Shown here piece after piece: positions 10,264 through 23,277 of a stretch of DNA of 64,000 nt. Origin of the DNA: Opisthorchis felineus (lineage: Eukaryota; Platyhelminthes; Trematoda; Opisthorchiida; Opisthorchiidae); contig SJOL01007384.1 in NCBI GenBank assembly GCA_004794785.1, positions 1,037,658-1,101,657 of the forward strand, written 5' to 3'. How positions within the stretch are numbered: position 1 is the stretch's first letter; each line of letters begins with the position of its first letter. Below the pieces are notes generated by a model that worked only from the letters and a program-made list of their open reading frames with translations, did not search any database and was not told the DNA's origin. Position numbers and translations under genes: made by a program.

Positions 10264-13200
10264 CTGCCGAAGCAAATTCGGCAAGACAAAAATCTTGATT
10301 GCCCCTCATTGCTTGTTCTGTGAAGATCGAAAATTCGTAAACAAAGGTTGGAATGGTAACTTGATGAGGAATGCTGCTGAGCGAATGGTACTAGTAGATT
10401 TGTCATTTACTAATCAGTTTTCTGCTCCCATTGATGCATCAACATCTGTCACTGTGAAGCTGATTATAGGAAGATTTAATTAGAACTTCATTGTGCTGAG
10501 GTTATCCTAGGATCGGTCACAAGCATTGAACTTTTTCATCAGGGCACCAAGGACGTCTCCCTAACGGATTCTATGAATATATGAAGTTATTTTTGCTCAT
10601 GATCGAACATAACCCTATACTCCACTATTTTGACGTGGTCGTAAGGTTTACTAAGTGGTTTCTTGCTACCTGAGTGGTGTGGTCAGTGGTAAGCGTTCTG
10701 CGATCATTTCTCAGCTCTAATGAGGGTCAAGCCCCTTAGCCTAAGGCTTCAGACTGACCCCTTAGTTCAATCACTTCTTCAAAACGGACATGCAAGAAGC
10801 ATTGAACCGACACAACCTAATGGATCAGAATATAATCACACAATCCACTCTCTCACTTTCCTAAGGTCAGGCGGATACATTTTAAATCCCGAAAAGCTTC
10901 ACCAGACGACTAGTTACCGTGTGATTTTATGCTATTTCTCACCTGCCATAATGCACACCTTTGCTTTTTTTCATTCATCCCAGCACAACTCCACTTTGCA
11001 CACGTTCAGCGAAAACAGTGTCACTAAGTATAGTTGTCCACAAATTGCAGCCAGTTAGCGCACTAAAACCTGGGACACGTTCCGAAATAACAGCCCGCAA
11101 CATCCGTAATATCATACAGGCTAACCGTCAAGCAGCGCTTGCATTAGTATTGATAATCTTCAAATCTGACATCTCCTGGGTACCAAAAGCGCATATGAAA
11201 CGTTTGTTCTACAATTATTCTTGGATGATGAAAGAGTGATTTTGCTCGGTGACCCAGCAGTCGCAGACCATGTTTAAATCCTCATTTGTTCTGTACTACA
11301 TAGGAACCCGTGCATTTCGTGCAGAAGTTCTTGTTGTACCTTGCATGCCGCATTCGGCGTTTTTTTTATTAACAGCCTACCGTACTGTCCTCCATGGGCA
11401 ACGCTAATTTTGTCTCACTCTGCTCGTTTTTTGCGCCAAATTTGGGAAACAAACAGGTTTTGAGTCCACGGCATACTCATTTATCCTAAAAATGATTAAG
11501 AGTTCGGTCAAACTGTACTGTACTTCCAATGTTTTGCGATTTCAGAAAAAACCGGATGACCTTGGTGACATTGTGCAAGTCGTATTTCAGACAGACTAGC
11601 AACCAGTGTGTCATCCACAAGATTGTACTGGGGGACGTTTTGGACTGGGTTGCTGTGGAGGGGAATTTTTGTCACATCGAAAACCAAACGCTTACTAGTT
11701 CATCAATATTTCATTTCACTAATTCATTTCACTATTTCGTTATTATTACATCACATGCAGTAGTCTGCGTATAACCTTTTTTAGCGTGGATGTACATGAA
11801 ACTTTTCCTTGGCAGTATGACGGGCCTTGAAACTGCCGCAGGTGTCCTCTATCAACCTCTCCTTTGAATCAGCCCCTTAGTGGCCTCCATTGGTTTTTCA
11901 TAGAATGCTTCCAAACAGTGGTGAAATTTGTTTGATTTCAATGTATGTGTTTGTCTTCTGAACAATGCACATAACAATCGCGTACCGTACAGTATCCACA
12001 ATGATTTGCGTTTTTTTCCACCTGAATGTCCGACTGGTTCCTCCTCCCGATCGACTGCTTAACGTGATTTTCATCTTCATTATGTCGAGTTTCCCTCAGC
12101 TTGACCTGGAGGATAGAGACTGGTGTATGGTATCATTTGGTGTCCTCCTTAACCAGCGTCTATTGAAGTGTGTAACTTATGCCAGTGCCAATGAGGCTGC
12201 CGTGTGCCAGCTTAGAATAACGGTTGCTCTGGTGTTCACAGTCGACCGCATGTTCGTTGTGCATAAAACTTCAACTTGAAACTTACGTTGATCGACGTCT
12301 GATCTAACAGTATGTATCAGTTTGATCATCAATTTAGAGTACCGTACAAATCGCAGTTAGTCAAACCCTGATGTGAGCGACGTTTTTCCCAGAAGTGAAT
12401 ACTAGAAGCCCAATTCGTCTCATATCAAACTTTCAATGGAGTTCTCAGCAGACAACGAGTTAACGATTGAAGAAACCGGACTTCTTAGACAGGTGGTCTG
12501 ATTAGCGGCTCGTTCAACAGAACCAAACTTATGGCTCGACTAAACTTTGTGAACTGCGTGGATAAAACTTTTGAATGGCTCTTAGCTTTAATCGGAGTTG
12601 AACGGATGTTTCAAGTAAAGGAATTAGGCAACGTAGAATAAAGAACTGTTGAAACAAATACACGGTCTTATTCTTCATGCATGCTTCACTGTGTGGAATA
12701 CATAGGAGCATTTGACCTGTCCGCCGAGATTGACAACAACTGCTGTAGCCCTCGATATTCCAGTTATTCTTAGGATAGCTATACGATACATATTCATGTG
12801 ATCATTCAAAAGCCTATTTGATAGAAAAATTAGCACCCAAAGTTGTAAAGTAGTTTCATCTATACATAAGTTTGTTTTGCAACTCTACACTGCTACAAAT
12901 TAGAGGTAACCTTAAATGCCGATTTTTAATAGGACGTAAGCCCGATTCTTAGTGTATCATCTTCACAAACAAGCTGCCTTGTGTTTTCATCTTTTTCACA
13001 GCTCAGCAGTGAAAAATTGATACCTTATAGAGAATAATGATGAAGAAGTTACCTCTATACTAAACTGGTACATCAGACTGATAGGTATGCTAGACTGTGT
13101 TCAGCAGTTGTCTGAATGTTAATTTTTAGACAATATTGCCCTGACTGTGATCAGTATTCCCAAAAGCAGATCCTAAATTCTGGCTTTGAAAACAAAATAA

Positions 13201-13788
13201 TGGAATTTTTATGTTATTGGCTGCATTGAGTTGCCTCTCACGATGTATGCCAGACCGACCACGCAACTCGCCCAGGTGAAATTGACGTCATTTAAAAAAT
13301 TTCATTTTAATCTAGCACCGGACAAACACAACTGACGCTACCCAACCAAAACCCAATTACACATCTCAACTTCCGTTACGATGACGACGGCTGATTTATG
13401 TGGGTAGATCCAAATACAGCTAAGGATTGTGATTCATAAGTGACAGTAAAGCGACTACGCCAACAAATCATTTGCTCCTATACGATGGTCTTTAAATGAA
13501 GCTTTGATTATCGGAAGTTCTCATCGGCTATCGAGCAAGAATCTAACGTTCCACCTAGTAGTTGTGTATAAGCCAGTGGAAAATTGTCGCAATTTCCGGA
13601 TTGCTATCGGTACTTTTTCAGTAGGTCTGGATTCATGTCCTAAAATATCTCAAGTGCTGGCGCCACTTCTGGTCGAATAAACTTCTACAGACATGTCTCG
13701 ACAACCCATATTGGATATTTTTTACTTTTTTCATTCTCCTGTTTGGCCTGTTCCCGCACGTTTGGCTCAAAATTACTTGGATTTTCAC
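10264..13788. other. Interval upstream of the receptor exons
   Basis: About 3.5 kb in which at least one receptor exon (first HormR cysteine, phase 1 end) should lie, unless it is further upstream. I could not locate it. The plus-strand frames at 10112-10483, 10720-11058 and 11965-12279 are open but have no family resemblance; the first overlaps the real receptor exon on the other strand. A minus-strand frame at 12529-12670 behind CAACAG could be a terminal exon, with very weak support. Confidence 0.4.
10669..10737 (+). repeat. tRNA-like element, degenerate
   Basis: TGGTCAGTGGTAAGCGTTCTG resembles a D-arm/A-box and GAGGGTCAAGCCCC a T-arm/B-box at about tRNA spacing. The B-box has a changed core, so this is at best the decayed head of a SINE. 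Confidence 0.3.
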
Positions 13789-13931
13789 CTGTTTCCGTAT
13801 TTCCTTCGCCTCCAGTTCCATGACACCTGGCTGCTCTCTGTAGGTTTTCACTTTGCTTTCAGTGTTTAACATGATGGCAGTAGGACACAGATAGGATGCC
13901 ATGAAGTTGGATGAGCATTGCTTTACAAGCA
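13789..13931 (-). CDS. Candidate exon (E7) of an unidentified minus-strand gene
   Basis: A 143 bp block is bordered by the acceptor TTATTCTTGCAG and the donor CAG|GTGAAA. Phase 1 at its start fits the phase 1 end of the candidate exon at 15409, and it ends in phase 0. The translation begins LVKQCSSNFMASYLCPTAIM and ends in a charged helix, MELEAKEIRKQ. I do not recognise the family. The phase 0 end does not fit the phase 1 start of the receptor exon at 10263, so if the two belonged together another exon would have to lie between them. Confidence 0.45.
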
Positions 13932-15408
13932 CTGCAAGAATAATGAAATCTCCTGCCAATTTCGGCAGGTACAGAAACATAGCAGTGGCCGATTTACTAC
14001 ATATTGCTGAATACTACTGATTACAAATGGGAGAAGTTTTGTACTCTATGCAGCCATTCTGAATTCGTATTTGTCACTCTAAAGCTGTTCCTTAGATGTC
14101 AGAAATTTTTCTGACTCTCATGTATACAACTACAACGGAATATCTCACTGTGTGCAATATTCACATATTCAGTTCCATGTTACAGTTGTAATGGATTTGA
14201 TAGATTGAGATGCATACCAAAGAACTAATGCCTAAAAGAAAACTTAATTAAACTAGCTAAACAAATTCTGAAACAAATCCAGGGTGTTGAAGACCCTAAT
14301 CAGTGCATCAAGGGAATCTAGAGACCTGGTGTGAGGTAAAAACAAGAACTGATTTGTAGGGTTTGAAATACCCTTTGTGAGTTGTACATTGTTTGTGTCA
14401 CAGGATGAACTTAGTCAAACTCTGCTCAATAGGTTGCCGAAAACTAATTTCTTGACGTCTCACAAACAGTCTGTGCAACATTTTCACGGGCCAAGACCCT
14501 TACCCCAAGAATAGATGCAAGGAGAAACCCCAGAAAAGATCAAAAAGCTCTCTCACCCTTTCTGACGTTTCTTCGGAGAAGCATTCTATCCTATGATAGT
14601 ACATATATCAAGACTTGCTAGAGGCTAATTTAATCGAAATGTGCTATGTCGGGTGAAACTGTGGTTGCGGCTATGTCGACGACAAATCTGACAGAATCGT
14701 CGAAACTGCAAGTAAAAAAATAACATTGTTTTCCATTGTTACGTTCATGTAAGCACAAAACTACGTATATCCAAGGAATTATTCAAAACATTCACACTTA
14801 TCCATAAACAAAATTATCCGAGTCTTTCCAGCATTTTTCGCATTGTAACCTTTTACTTCCTTTGACAAACTTCATCTTATTTCGTCTGACAATCCCTGGA
14901 GCGAACGGAAGCATACCGGCTCAAATCGTTAACGAAGTAGGTTAAATAGGTTTACATTCTTACTGGCGTATGCCACCACAAAATATCAAAGGAAAAATTC
15001 AGCTGTATGGTTGATGTTTTAGTGGATCTCTCACGTTACCCCACCAGTCATGTTCATCCACACATTTGCAAAGCCTTGCACGGACCACTCTAAGTCTACT
15101 GTACGAAAATCCAGGGGAACACCTCTTTCAAAAGTCAGTAACTATTGACTCTTTCTTATTTTTGAACTACATTAATTAAATCTAATCCCATTAGAATTAC
15201 TTTGAGTTGCCGAAAATAACTTAAACCGCTGAATTCTCCCCTGGTCCAGCTGGTTTCCGTAGTCTCGCTGATGGGAAAGAAATTCGCCTGTCAATCAAAA
15301 TGACAGGCATTCACTGTTTGTACCTCGTGGGATGACAACACAACTTACTTCGAAACTCAAAGTCTACCTTCATAATAATTGCAAAATCTAATTGCTGGAT
15401 TGGCTTAC
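13932..15408 (-). other. Putative intron between E6 and E7
   Basis: AT-rich sequence with no gene, repeat unit or RNA that I can support. Confidence 0.35.
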
Positions 15409-15502
15409 CATCGATTGATCGATTTCTTAGACATTCGGCTCTAGTCACTTCGATTGCACGTAAACTTTCTTCCTCTGAAATGACATGAATTGCAGAACCC
15501 AG
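15409..15502 (-). CDS. Candidate exon (E6) of the unidentified minus-strand gene
   Basis: A 94 bp block follows the acceptor CTTTCATTTCAG and ends ATCGATG at the donor GTAAGC. It reads in phase 0 as LGSAIHVISEEESLRAIEVT and on to RNRSID, an acidic then basic helical sequence. A second possible donor 41 bp further on (AAG|GTAGAC, ending 15368) would change the phase; the first fits E7, so it is preferred. No family recognised. Confidence 0.5.
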
Positions 15503-18500
15503 CTGAAATGAAAGGCAGAAAGTTGGTGACACCAACCTTGAAGTACGCATAGATTAAATTAGGGACAGATGCATGTGACCGATATTGCTTCTAGAATAAA
15601 TGTATCTCAAGTATATTTGAAGATATCTTGTATCCTCATTTACTTTGGTTCACTACCCCGAAGATATGGAGGTTCTCTCATCCAATTAGTTGAAGAGGAA
15701 GATTGCACAACGTTTACTTCAACAAAACTTCACATCCTACTGTGCGGTATGATCATCTGTTGATCGGAATGTACCAAAACTGTACGTCAGACTTCTGGCA
15801 GTACACCCAAAGTTGTCTGAGGTGGGCATGGAGCCAGTTTTTTGTTAAGGGTGTCAACAGAGTCAGCGTGTAAACTTATCCCTGTCTGAGAATATCCGCG
15901 AAGAACCACGTGTTGCTCACCGGATCAAAGTGTAACCAGCTCTGGGGCTGTAGGGCCTGCTGGTTTCTGCTAAGCACCGTTTAACCACCACTTGATATAT
16001 CCAGTGATTTCACATGCGAAACTGAAGACATCAACCGGTTAATCAGTCCGCAGTTACTTTATCCGTCTTCACCCTGACCTTCAGGCTAACTGCGAAATTC
16101 TCTTCTCTGTTTATCTCCCCCCCCCAGCCATTCGATCATTGCAGGCTCCTAACTCAGATGGGATTGAGTGATTAATATGAGCATTTTAACGGCAGATTAA
16201 CATCCTGTGCGGTTTAAAATGAACGATCTGCAGATGGGTTAGTTGTTTGGAACCACCACAAAACTAGCCAAAGTGATGTTAGTAAAGGAGCGTGGGACAA
16301 ATAAAAGGGAGCTGATACGATTGAAAAAGTAGAAGATTCTGGCCCTAATAGGGAGATTCGTATCCAGCTAATCTGTAGACTAAAAGCAATATGAATCAAA
16401 CATGTCATTCATTTTCAGACGCACAAATTTCTTGATATTTTGCTCGCCCCTAGCCTTGGACACAAACCTTTGAATCCAAGGACAAACTTATCTCCATTCC
16501 ATCTGCACTCTACATTTTACTGAGACACTCGCATTCTGCGATCTTGCTGACTCCGTTCTAGATAAGTCTATAACGTTTCTCGACATGTACAGCACACTAG
16601 TGAACGGATGTGAGGATGAAAAACAACTGTAAAAAAAGTCGAACAAACACTAAAAGCGATGTCATTCACTGATTAACGCTTACCTAATTTGATCTTGCAT
16701 TTTGACTAGGTAGTTGTACATCTACAACTGGCGTTGGATCTCATGGGACTTGTTCTGAAGGTTCATTGTCACGTAAGGTTTTGTTCCTACCATATTTGGT
16801 GTGACAACGTCTTACCTGGTATTCGGGTTTTTGTGACTACGATTTTCACTAATATTGGTTCAACTAAGAACTATACAGAGCGCTCGGTTTTCGCGGTAGG
16901 AACCAAAAGGATACCCGTCCAGCTCAGATGCAGAATAATCATCCGTGTAAGAAAAGAATTTAGAACCCGAAACTATTTGAAGGATAAGAAAGATAGCTGA
17001 CAGTATTAGTTCTCCAATCATCAATCGTGTTATTGCACAGACCAGAGATACTTAAGGAGTGAGCAAAACACTACCTTGCACTAGATCAGTAAACCTGATT
17101 TACGGTGCGCCTTGCTGAAGCTACGACTACCCTATAATGACCACTTTTATTGCGCTTTCTCCGTTCAAAATAGTAAGATAACATCCAAGAGCAAGCCCTA
17201 CATCTGCACCATTTATAAGTTACATTAAGCCACCTGGACAGCCCATCATCAGTTTCGCAGCTGTAGGGTCAAGGACGCGGACTGGGTCTATTTGATAAGC
17301 CTCTGCCAAAGTGAAGTAATTTAGAAATCCGAGAATTTTCTACGAACTTTTACATAGTGAAATACTAACGATGAACAGGAATACCTCAATCTGGCGCGCA
17401 ATCGATAATCTGTTGTCTGGTTCCGATTGAATATCAGATTATCGTGTTTGGTAGTTCACAAGCACGGTGTTCAATCTGAACAAATCTTTGACCATGAAAA
17501 CTGAAAAGATTTTACAGGCTGATAAATGTCATCGTATGGGTTTCATTTAGCTGCACCGCTCGACTAACAACAACTAGTTGGTGTCAATGACAACCAATCT
17601 TACATTTAGCTAGTTATACAAGCTTAATAAAGCTGACCAAGACAAAGGAAGATTTCACAAACTGAAGCCATCAAACGTTTTCAAAAACAGATTTCTGAAC
17701 CCACAGACAAACCATGACTGGAAGGGTGAATTCACTGCCTAGAAACACTATTTCTGACTCTTATTACTAGGTCAGTAGAGAGGGTGTGTCTTAGGCCAGC
17801 TGTTTTAATTGCGACTATTAGTAACTGAAATTATCGCTGAAACGAAAATCCTATACTGTGCGTTCCAACTACATTGCTCATGACTTTTCCATACTTAACT
17901 GAACCCTGAAGAATGCGGATTGAATTTACATGACTGCTAGCTTGTTCGTTTAAGTTTGTGTGTTTCCTTCTCTTTCCATCTTTGTCTGCACTTGTGTACG
18001 ATGAACTGGGCTTCTAAACCGTTGGATAATACATCACTTTTTCCCCTGTTTGTTTGCAAAAAACATGTGAAACACTCGATATATTGAAATATTGGTAACA
18101 TGGTTGCATTAATTGATTGTGGATCAAGTGTCTGTTGATCTTTTCACCGAACTTGAGAATTTGTTGGCAAATGTTTCGTCACCAATCGTGGGGGCACCAT
18201 CACTGCACTGAGTTTTCGCTACCAAAACCATAATTGTGCATCGGCTCATTTCCGATTAACAGTGGGTTGCAATCGGACTTGAGCTGTTCTTCTTAGAAAA
18301 AACTGTTGGAATCATAATATAATTGAATTCATATCATTTGGTTGCCTCTACCGGTAGGCCACCAGAGTTGTTCTATTCTAGTGAGTACTGCTTATGGATT
18401 TGGATAATGTTGGACAAGGGACTCACAGTAAGCACTGTCAAATGTCAGTACAATATTTTTTAGCATTGTGAAATACATGCTAATAAAGCGGCAGCGAAAA

Positions 18501-19304
18501 GCACTCATGCGTTGTATGTCAAACCTTGACAGATAGCCAATACTTTGATATACCCGCATATAACGGGTATGTCTGGAAACTCAACCGTATATGTGAATGG
18601 AAACAAACACTAGAGCTTTATCATTACAACAGCGACACGTGCAAATGTTCTCGTGGGAAACCGGTGAGTAAAAATTGGTGAGGTGCAGAATCAGCCGGGG
18701 ATATATCGTGCAGAATAATAGAAACAACTATGACGACCCGCAGAACTGAAGAATACCGAACGTCACCACTCGAATATTCTACGTGCACTTGAATGGAATA
18801 ATCAGATCGATTTTGCTGGAACCCACATTATTCATTCTGGCTTCAACTAATGTCTGAAATGTTTGTATGCTGAAACCTTAAAAACTAGTACGCGTCCGAA
18901 TTGCATCAACCTCAGTGATGGGACTAATTTCCCGTGCAAGCACAATGACTGTCATTATGCGCAGGCCAGGAACGAGGAATCTAGAAAGTTACATAACCTC
19001 AGACGAGAGCTCCCACGCACGTCTGTCCATCTGCATTCTCGCACTCCGCGGGTGTGAACAACCAGGTGAAACGCACGTGCACACACAAACAGACGTGCCT
19101 CCGTCATTCATACTTTAGAGCCGATGCTTCTGTTAAATCACTCTCAATGCCTCCTTTTGGACGTATGACGCGCTTGAAAAGGGTTACCCAAGCTAGCCGA
19201 GACGTTAGGGCCACGTCGTCGTACCCATAACGCTTGTTTCGAACTACTTTGTTCCGAATCCCTTTTCATATTGGGTCCAAGCATTTACACAACATCCGAA
19301 TTAC
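15503..19304 (-). other. Putative intron between E5 and E6
   Basis: 3.8 kb. It contains a repeat family K copy (18061-18190) and a run of nine C (16118-16126 area). The plus-strand frame 16734-17000 ends at a possible GTAAGA donor but has no recognisable product. Otherwise I see nothing in it. Confidence 0.35.
18061..18190 (-). repeat. Dispersed repeat family K, copy 3
   Basis: On the minus strand: GATTGGTGACGAAACATTTG, then AAGTTCGGTGAAAAGATCAACAG (given in two parts by the same order of blocks as at 5264) and ACTTGATCCACAATCAATTA, ending near ATATTTCAATATATCGAG. It overlaps both inverted arms at 5.1-5.3 kb and so links them to one family. Confidence 0.6.
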
Positions 19305-19421
19305 CTGGTCTTCACACTTCCCTGGATACTTTGGAGAGAACTGCCCGTAAAACGGGAACGACTTATGTAGATGATATTCTCTATAAATTAGACTGACTCC
19401 ATCACTCACATAACTGTCACA
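19305..19421 (-). CDS. Candidate exon (E5) of the unidentified minus-strand gene
   Basis: A 117 bp block of 39 codons, phase 0 at both ends. The acceptor is pyrimidine-rich (TGTCCTTCCGTTTATCCGGC...TTCAG), the donor CAG|GTAATT. It includes YREYHLHKSFPFYGQFSPKY, rich in aromatic residues and proline, followed by PGKCEDQ, and joins E6 in frame. No family recognised. The quality of both splice sites makes it one of the better members of the chain. Confidence 0.5.
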
Positions 19422-19979
19422 CTGAATACGTAGCCGGATAAACGGAAGGACACAGAACAGCAAACCGGTTGGGAAGCCTTTAGGATCTGCAAGATATCGA
19501 AGGTCAGTGGAGTGGTACGTGTTATCATTTTAAACCTGGTTTTATTTGTCCTCCAAAAGCAACCATTATCATTGTTCTATTCGTGATGACATTTGTGTGG
19601 CTTGTGAGCTGCCTTCGGAAGTTTATTGAGATGGGTCATACAGATACTGTGTCTTGGCGTTTGTCGATTAAATGAGGTGCACCCAATATGTTGCCTGCGG
19701 TAAATTTTTATAAGAGGATCATTGTACAGTGCTCCCTGTCTCTAGCACGACCCCGAAAAAGACAGGTAGATTTTACGGTTTTTTATATAAAGGATAGTTC
19801 AAAGCTCGCAGCCCTACGGCCGTACTGAAGAAGCCAAGCCTGAAGAAGACTTTTCCCCAATGCAGGAACAATTTATGATAGGATGACACTGTTCCGGCCA
19901 AATCTCCTTACTAATAAGTAATCAGCAAGCGATCGAAGTGTATCTTGCTTTGATTAAGATCCATTGAAACCTGCGGTAC

Positions 19980-20095
19980 CTCCAAACACCAGCCAACATT
20001 AATGAGGCGTCTGGACGCAATAGTTTCAGTTATACTACGTTTCTGTTTTACAGCAAGCGATCTCCTGTGATGACCTGTCTTTATCTTTGTTTTCA
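19980..20095 (-). CDS. Candidate exon (E4) of the unidentified minus-strand gene
   Basis: A 116 bp block between the weak acceptor CATTTATAG and the donor GAG|GTACCG (or CAG|GTTTCA, ending at 19971). It enters in phase 1 and leaves in phase 0, fitting E3 and E5. The translation is basic (HHRRSLAVKQKRSITETIAS). Splice sites are weaker than in its neighbours. Confidence 0.3.
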
Positions 20096-20854
20096 CTATA
20101 AATGGACTTTGATATGTGGACAAAGATGGTACTTGTGATCACACATCATATTTCTTGTCAGTGACATTCTGTTTGTATTTTTAAGAGGTGAATTATTAGT
20201 TGTTGATAGCAAGTTCTCCGGACGGTCAACAGAACTGATTGGTCCATGTAGTTTTAGAATTCACACTACTGCTACTATACCATACTATATAGTATGTAAT
20301 ATTTAATGGCATATTTCTATTTTTGTTATTACTGTCATGATTGGCTGAAAACGCTTCAGGTGTTTTGTTTGGTCCAAGACACACGAAACAGGGTTCTGTA
20401 TCAAGCCTGCCTACCTCTGGTCAAACATAAAAGTTTCAGACGCTATCTTGGTCAGTTGCAATTGTTCCTGTGTAGCTCGGACTTACCACGATTGAACTGA
20501 TTCCTAAAATGTTTATACAAGTGTTGAATATACCAACTTGACTCCTAACACTTTTGTGACACAATGACACCAAGCTGATGAACTGGAAAAGTCCAAAGTC
20601 TACTCAAGGAAAACTTTTTTGGAGTGACTGGTTCTCCAACTATTCCGCTAGTTTAAGGGCTTACTTAATACCAACGATTCCTGGAGCCACCCAGCTGATC
20701 TGAGTTTACAGTCTACTTTAGAATTCTTCACGTTAAATCGGTGATTCCAATTAGGTGGATTGCAAAGCAATATGTAGAAGTGACAGTTGATTGATCGGGT
20801 GAAATGAGTATATCATTGTTTACATTTAACCTACTATTTATGAGGTTCTGATAA

Positions 20855-20953
20855 ATGTTTTCTCGAGGAGTCGGCCGATTTAAACTTTCAAAAGAGATGT
20901 CTAGCGGAAGCGATGACAGAAGAATGGTGATGTTTGACGAAAAAAACACCGTA
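20855..20953 (+). other. Open frame starting with ATG and ending at a GTAAGC donor, unassigned
   Basis: MFSRGVGRFKLSKEMSSGSD is followed by DRRMVMFDEKNT and a GTAAGC site. It could be a first coding exon on the plus strand, but the opposite strand is open as well and no further exon could be tied to it with confidence. Confidence 0.2.
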
Positions 20954-21774
20954 AGCCCTCAACTGGCCTTCATTGGTTTTGAGCATCTTCCATCGTGTAA
21001 TATTCGGATAGTTGTTTTTTCACCAATTCCTCGCTAATCCTAATGCTTTGGATGCTTAAATTTGGATTCAAGATTTTTTACCCATCGCGAACGATTTGCC
21101 AGTGGGCAAAGAACCTGAGCAGCAACATGGTCGTGCCAGGAAATCAAACGAGGAGATGTCTCCGTTCTCTCCGGGGCAATCCCAAATTGTGAAAAAATGG
21201 GGATTTGTTTGCTGGTTTATAACCATTGTGGCTGTTATGAATTTCACTTCACTTGTCCGAGTGTATTTTTTTCTAGTTGGCCCATTTTGAGTTAGTTGTG
21301 AGTGAGTTTGTGTAAGTCGAAGGTTATTTGATGGGCTGACTCTGTATTGAGTTCGCCCTCGATCGTGCGCTGCGGATTACTTAGATACTTGGTTGGCAGA
21401 AAATGAATCACATTATTGTGTTCGTTCACTGACTGTGTTGCTGCCTTTGGGCTGCCACTGTATTTTCTGCGTTGTTCTACGTCTTGTGCAAGATGTAGCC
21501 AGTTTGGAATTGACTACCGTTTCCTTCTTCTGGTGACCTCTGTTCATCCGCTTGAAAGTTCCATCGACTTCGAAACTTTAGGTATGACTTGCCTTTACTT
21601 CCGCTGTTGCCACAGTTTAGGGCTTTTAAGGACGCACTGAAAGCAAACATCTCATCCCTGCTTCAGGCAGGCGGTTCCATCGAGCTGATCTTTTCATCCG
21701 CAGTCGCTCGGTAACGTGCTAGGAAGAAGAGCATCTTTGAGAAGGATGGCCGTGTGCATGTCCTCCAACTATAC

Positions 21775-21957
21775 ACGCTATCCTATCCAGTATCTGTCTG
21801 TGTAGTGTCAAAGTGTCCAGAGATGTTTGCTGGTTAACATTTTGCCACATCATTCTAACTTTTTGCTGTAAAATTTGTTTGATTCGACTTTGACAAAAGG
21901 TCGCAAGTCTCGGCTCACGTAATTTGTGAAAGAAAGCAACAGCCGTATACAACTGAT
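21775..21957 (-). CDS. Candidate exon (E3) of the unidentified minus-strand gene
   Basis: It follows the excellent acceptor AAGCTTCTATTTTCTAG. The reading frame runs through LYTAVAFFHKLREPRLATFC, SRIKQILQQKVRMMWQNVN and TLHRQILDRIA, strongly helical and charged, typical of a soluble helical-repeat or scaffold protein. The end is uncertain: a donor GCGT|GTATAG at 21775 leaves phase 1 as E4 needs, but the frame also continues to a stop at 21719. If the donor is not used this would be a last exon. Confidence 0.45.
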
Positions 21958-22034
21958 CTAGAAAATAGAAGCTTTTTGATAGAATTACAAGTCCAAAGCG
22001 TTAGTCGACCTACCTCACCGCTACAAAATAACAC

Positions 22035-22196
22035 GGTGAGTTAAGCTGTACAATAACACATCATCATAGTAAAAGGTCGTGCGGCAGAGACGTTTTGGTG
22101 AAAATTGAATAAAGGTCGGGGACAGGCAATCTTCTAGTTTGTGAATTGGATTTTTTTCCATTCCAGTAAAGTTCTCATGTTTGCAAACCTGCACTT
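22035..22196 (-). CDS. Candidate exon (E2) of the unidentified minus-strand gene
   Basis: It follows the T-rich acceptor CTCGTTTTGTTGTTAGTTGTTAG. The frame includes HKLEDCLSPTFIQFSPKRLC and TTFYYDDVLLYSLTH. A weak donor (CACC|GTGTTA) gives phase 1 in agreement with E3 and leaves an intron of only 77 bp. The frame otherwise stops at 22021. The short intron would be the only one of its kind in the window. Confidence 0.4.
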
Positions 22197-23151
22197 CTAA
22201 CAACTAACAACAAAACGAGACGCCGATTGCGGTCCAGTCCAAGCTATCATAGCTTTCCGTTCAACGGGCCATGGCTGCTACTCATCCCACGAACATGTTT
22301 CATGTCCCTGTACTTCATACGCTATGTAGCAGGCAGCAATCACTGTGTGCGCTGTGCTTCAATATAAACTCTGTGATATCTAGGTAGTCTGTTGCATTGA
22401 TCAGAAAATTAATTGAAGTATGTACCTGAAATCTTTCTTGTATCACTTTTCTTCCTATGTTTGTCGACCTTGTTCAGTTGGAATGCTATTATTTGCTTTC
22501 TTTAATAGCGCGCGATTATTCATTTTGTGTCTGAACTAAGACAGGCTTATCTCGGTTCCGCCAGACAGCGGATAGCCTCGCTTTGCATACACAAACCGAG
22601 TAAAAATAATTGGAGAACTGCTTGTGAACTTCAGGCAAAAACGCACATTTGATCGTTAGTTATCAAATGAGGCGAGTGTCCTAGCGAAATCAGTTAAAAT
22701 AGTTAGGAATGGTAACCGCAACTATATTTGAGAGGAAAGTTTGAAGCTCGCAAACCCCACAAAACTAATTTACGGATAGCAGAATAGCAGAGTTCGAACT
22801 CTAAATCGCCTGAAATTTCACAAATGTGGTGCTTAATGGGTGAGTTTGCGAAATGTCCACATTGCCCTCAGTCCGTTTTGCATCGCATAGTTCTTTTAGT
22901 TTACTATTAAATAAGCGGCCCCTTTTGGGTTTTGCTACCGTCATCCGGTATTAAAAATTCCATTGTTGCATGGGAGAAGGCAAAAGCTTTCAAAAAACAC
23001 AGTCATTTTACTCATTTTCATAAAAATTTCAATTAAATAATGGTTTTGAGCAGTATTTTTCCGACTAGTCTGAAGAAACATGATCAAATGGTTAAAAGTC
23101 ACAGTGCATGTTTTGTATTTTCCGCTGGTTTATCTCTTCTTAATATATAAC

Positions 23152-23277
23152 CATTTTCCAGATTCTTGACTTCTTTAGGCAGATAGGCACTAATACGAGC
23201 CAACCCCGGGTTATTGGATTCGTCACTTAGTGTTGGTGACCCAATATTTCCGATTTTGCCTTCCAGAAACTGATTTT
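23152..23277 (-). CDS. Candidate exon (E1) of the unidentified minus-strand gene
   Basis: A 126 bp block between the acceptor ACATCCCTCTTTCGAG and the donor AATG|GTTATA, phase 1 at both ends, which fits E2. The translation holds SPTLSDESNNPGLARISAYL and PKEVKNLEN. No family recognised. Further upstream exons are expected but the next candidate (25198) ends in phase 0, so one exon would be missing between them. Confidence 0.4.

Noticed and set aside
10112..10483. 123-codon plus-strand open frame
   Set aside because: It overlaps the well-supported hormone-receptor-domain exon on the minus strand and has no resemblance of its own; it is a shadow frame.
11248..11277. Possible tRNA-like block (GACCCAGCAGTCGC and GTTTAAATCC)
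   Set aside because: Spacing is too short and the B-box too degenerate to support a call.
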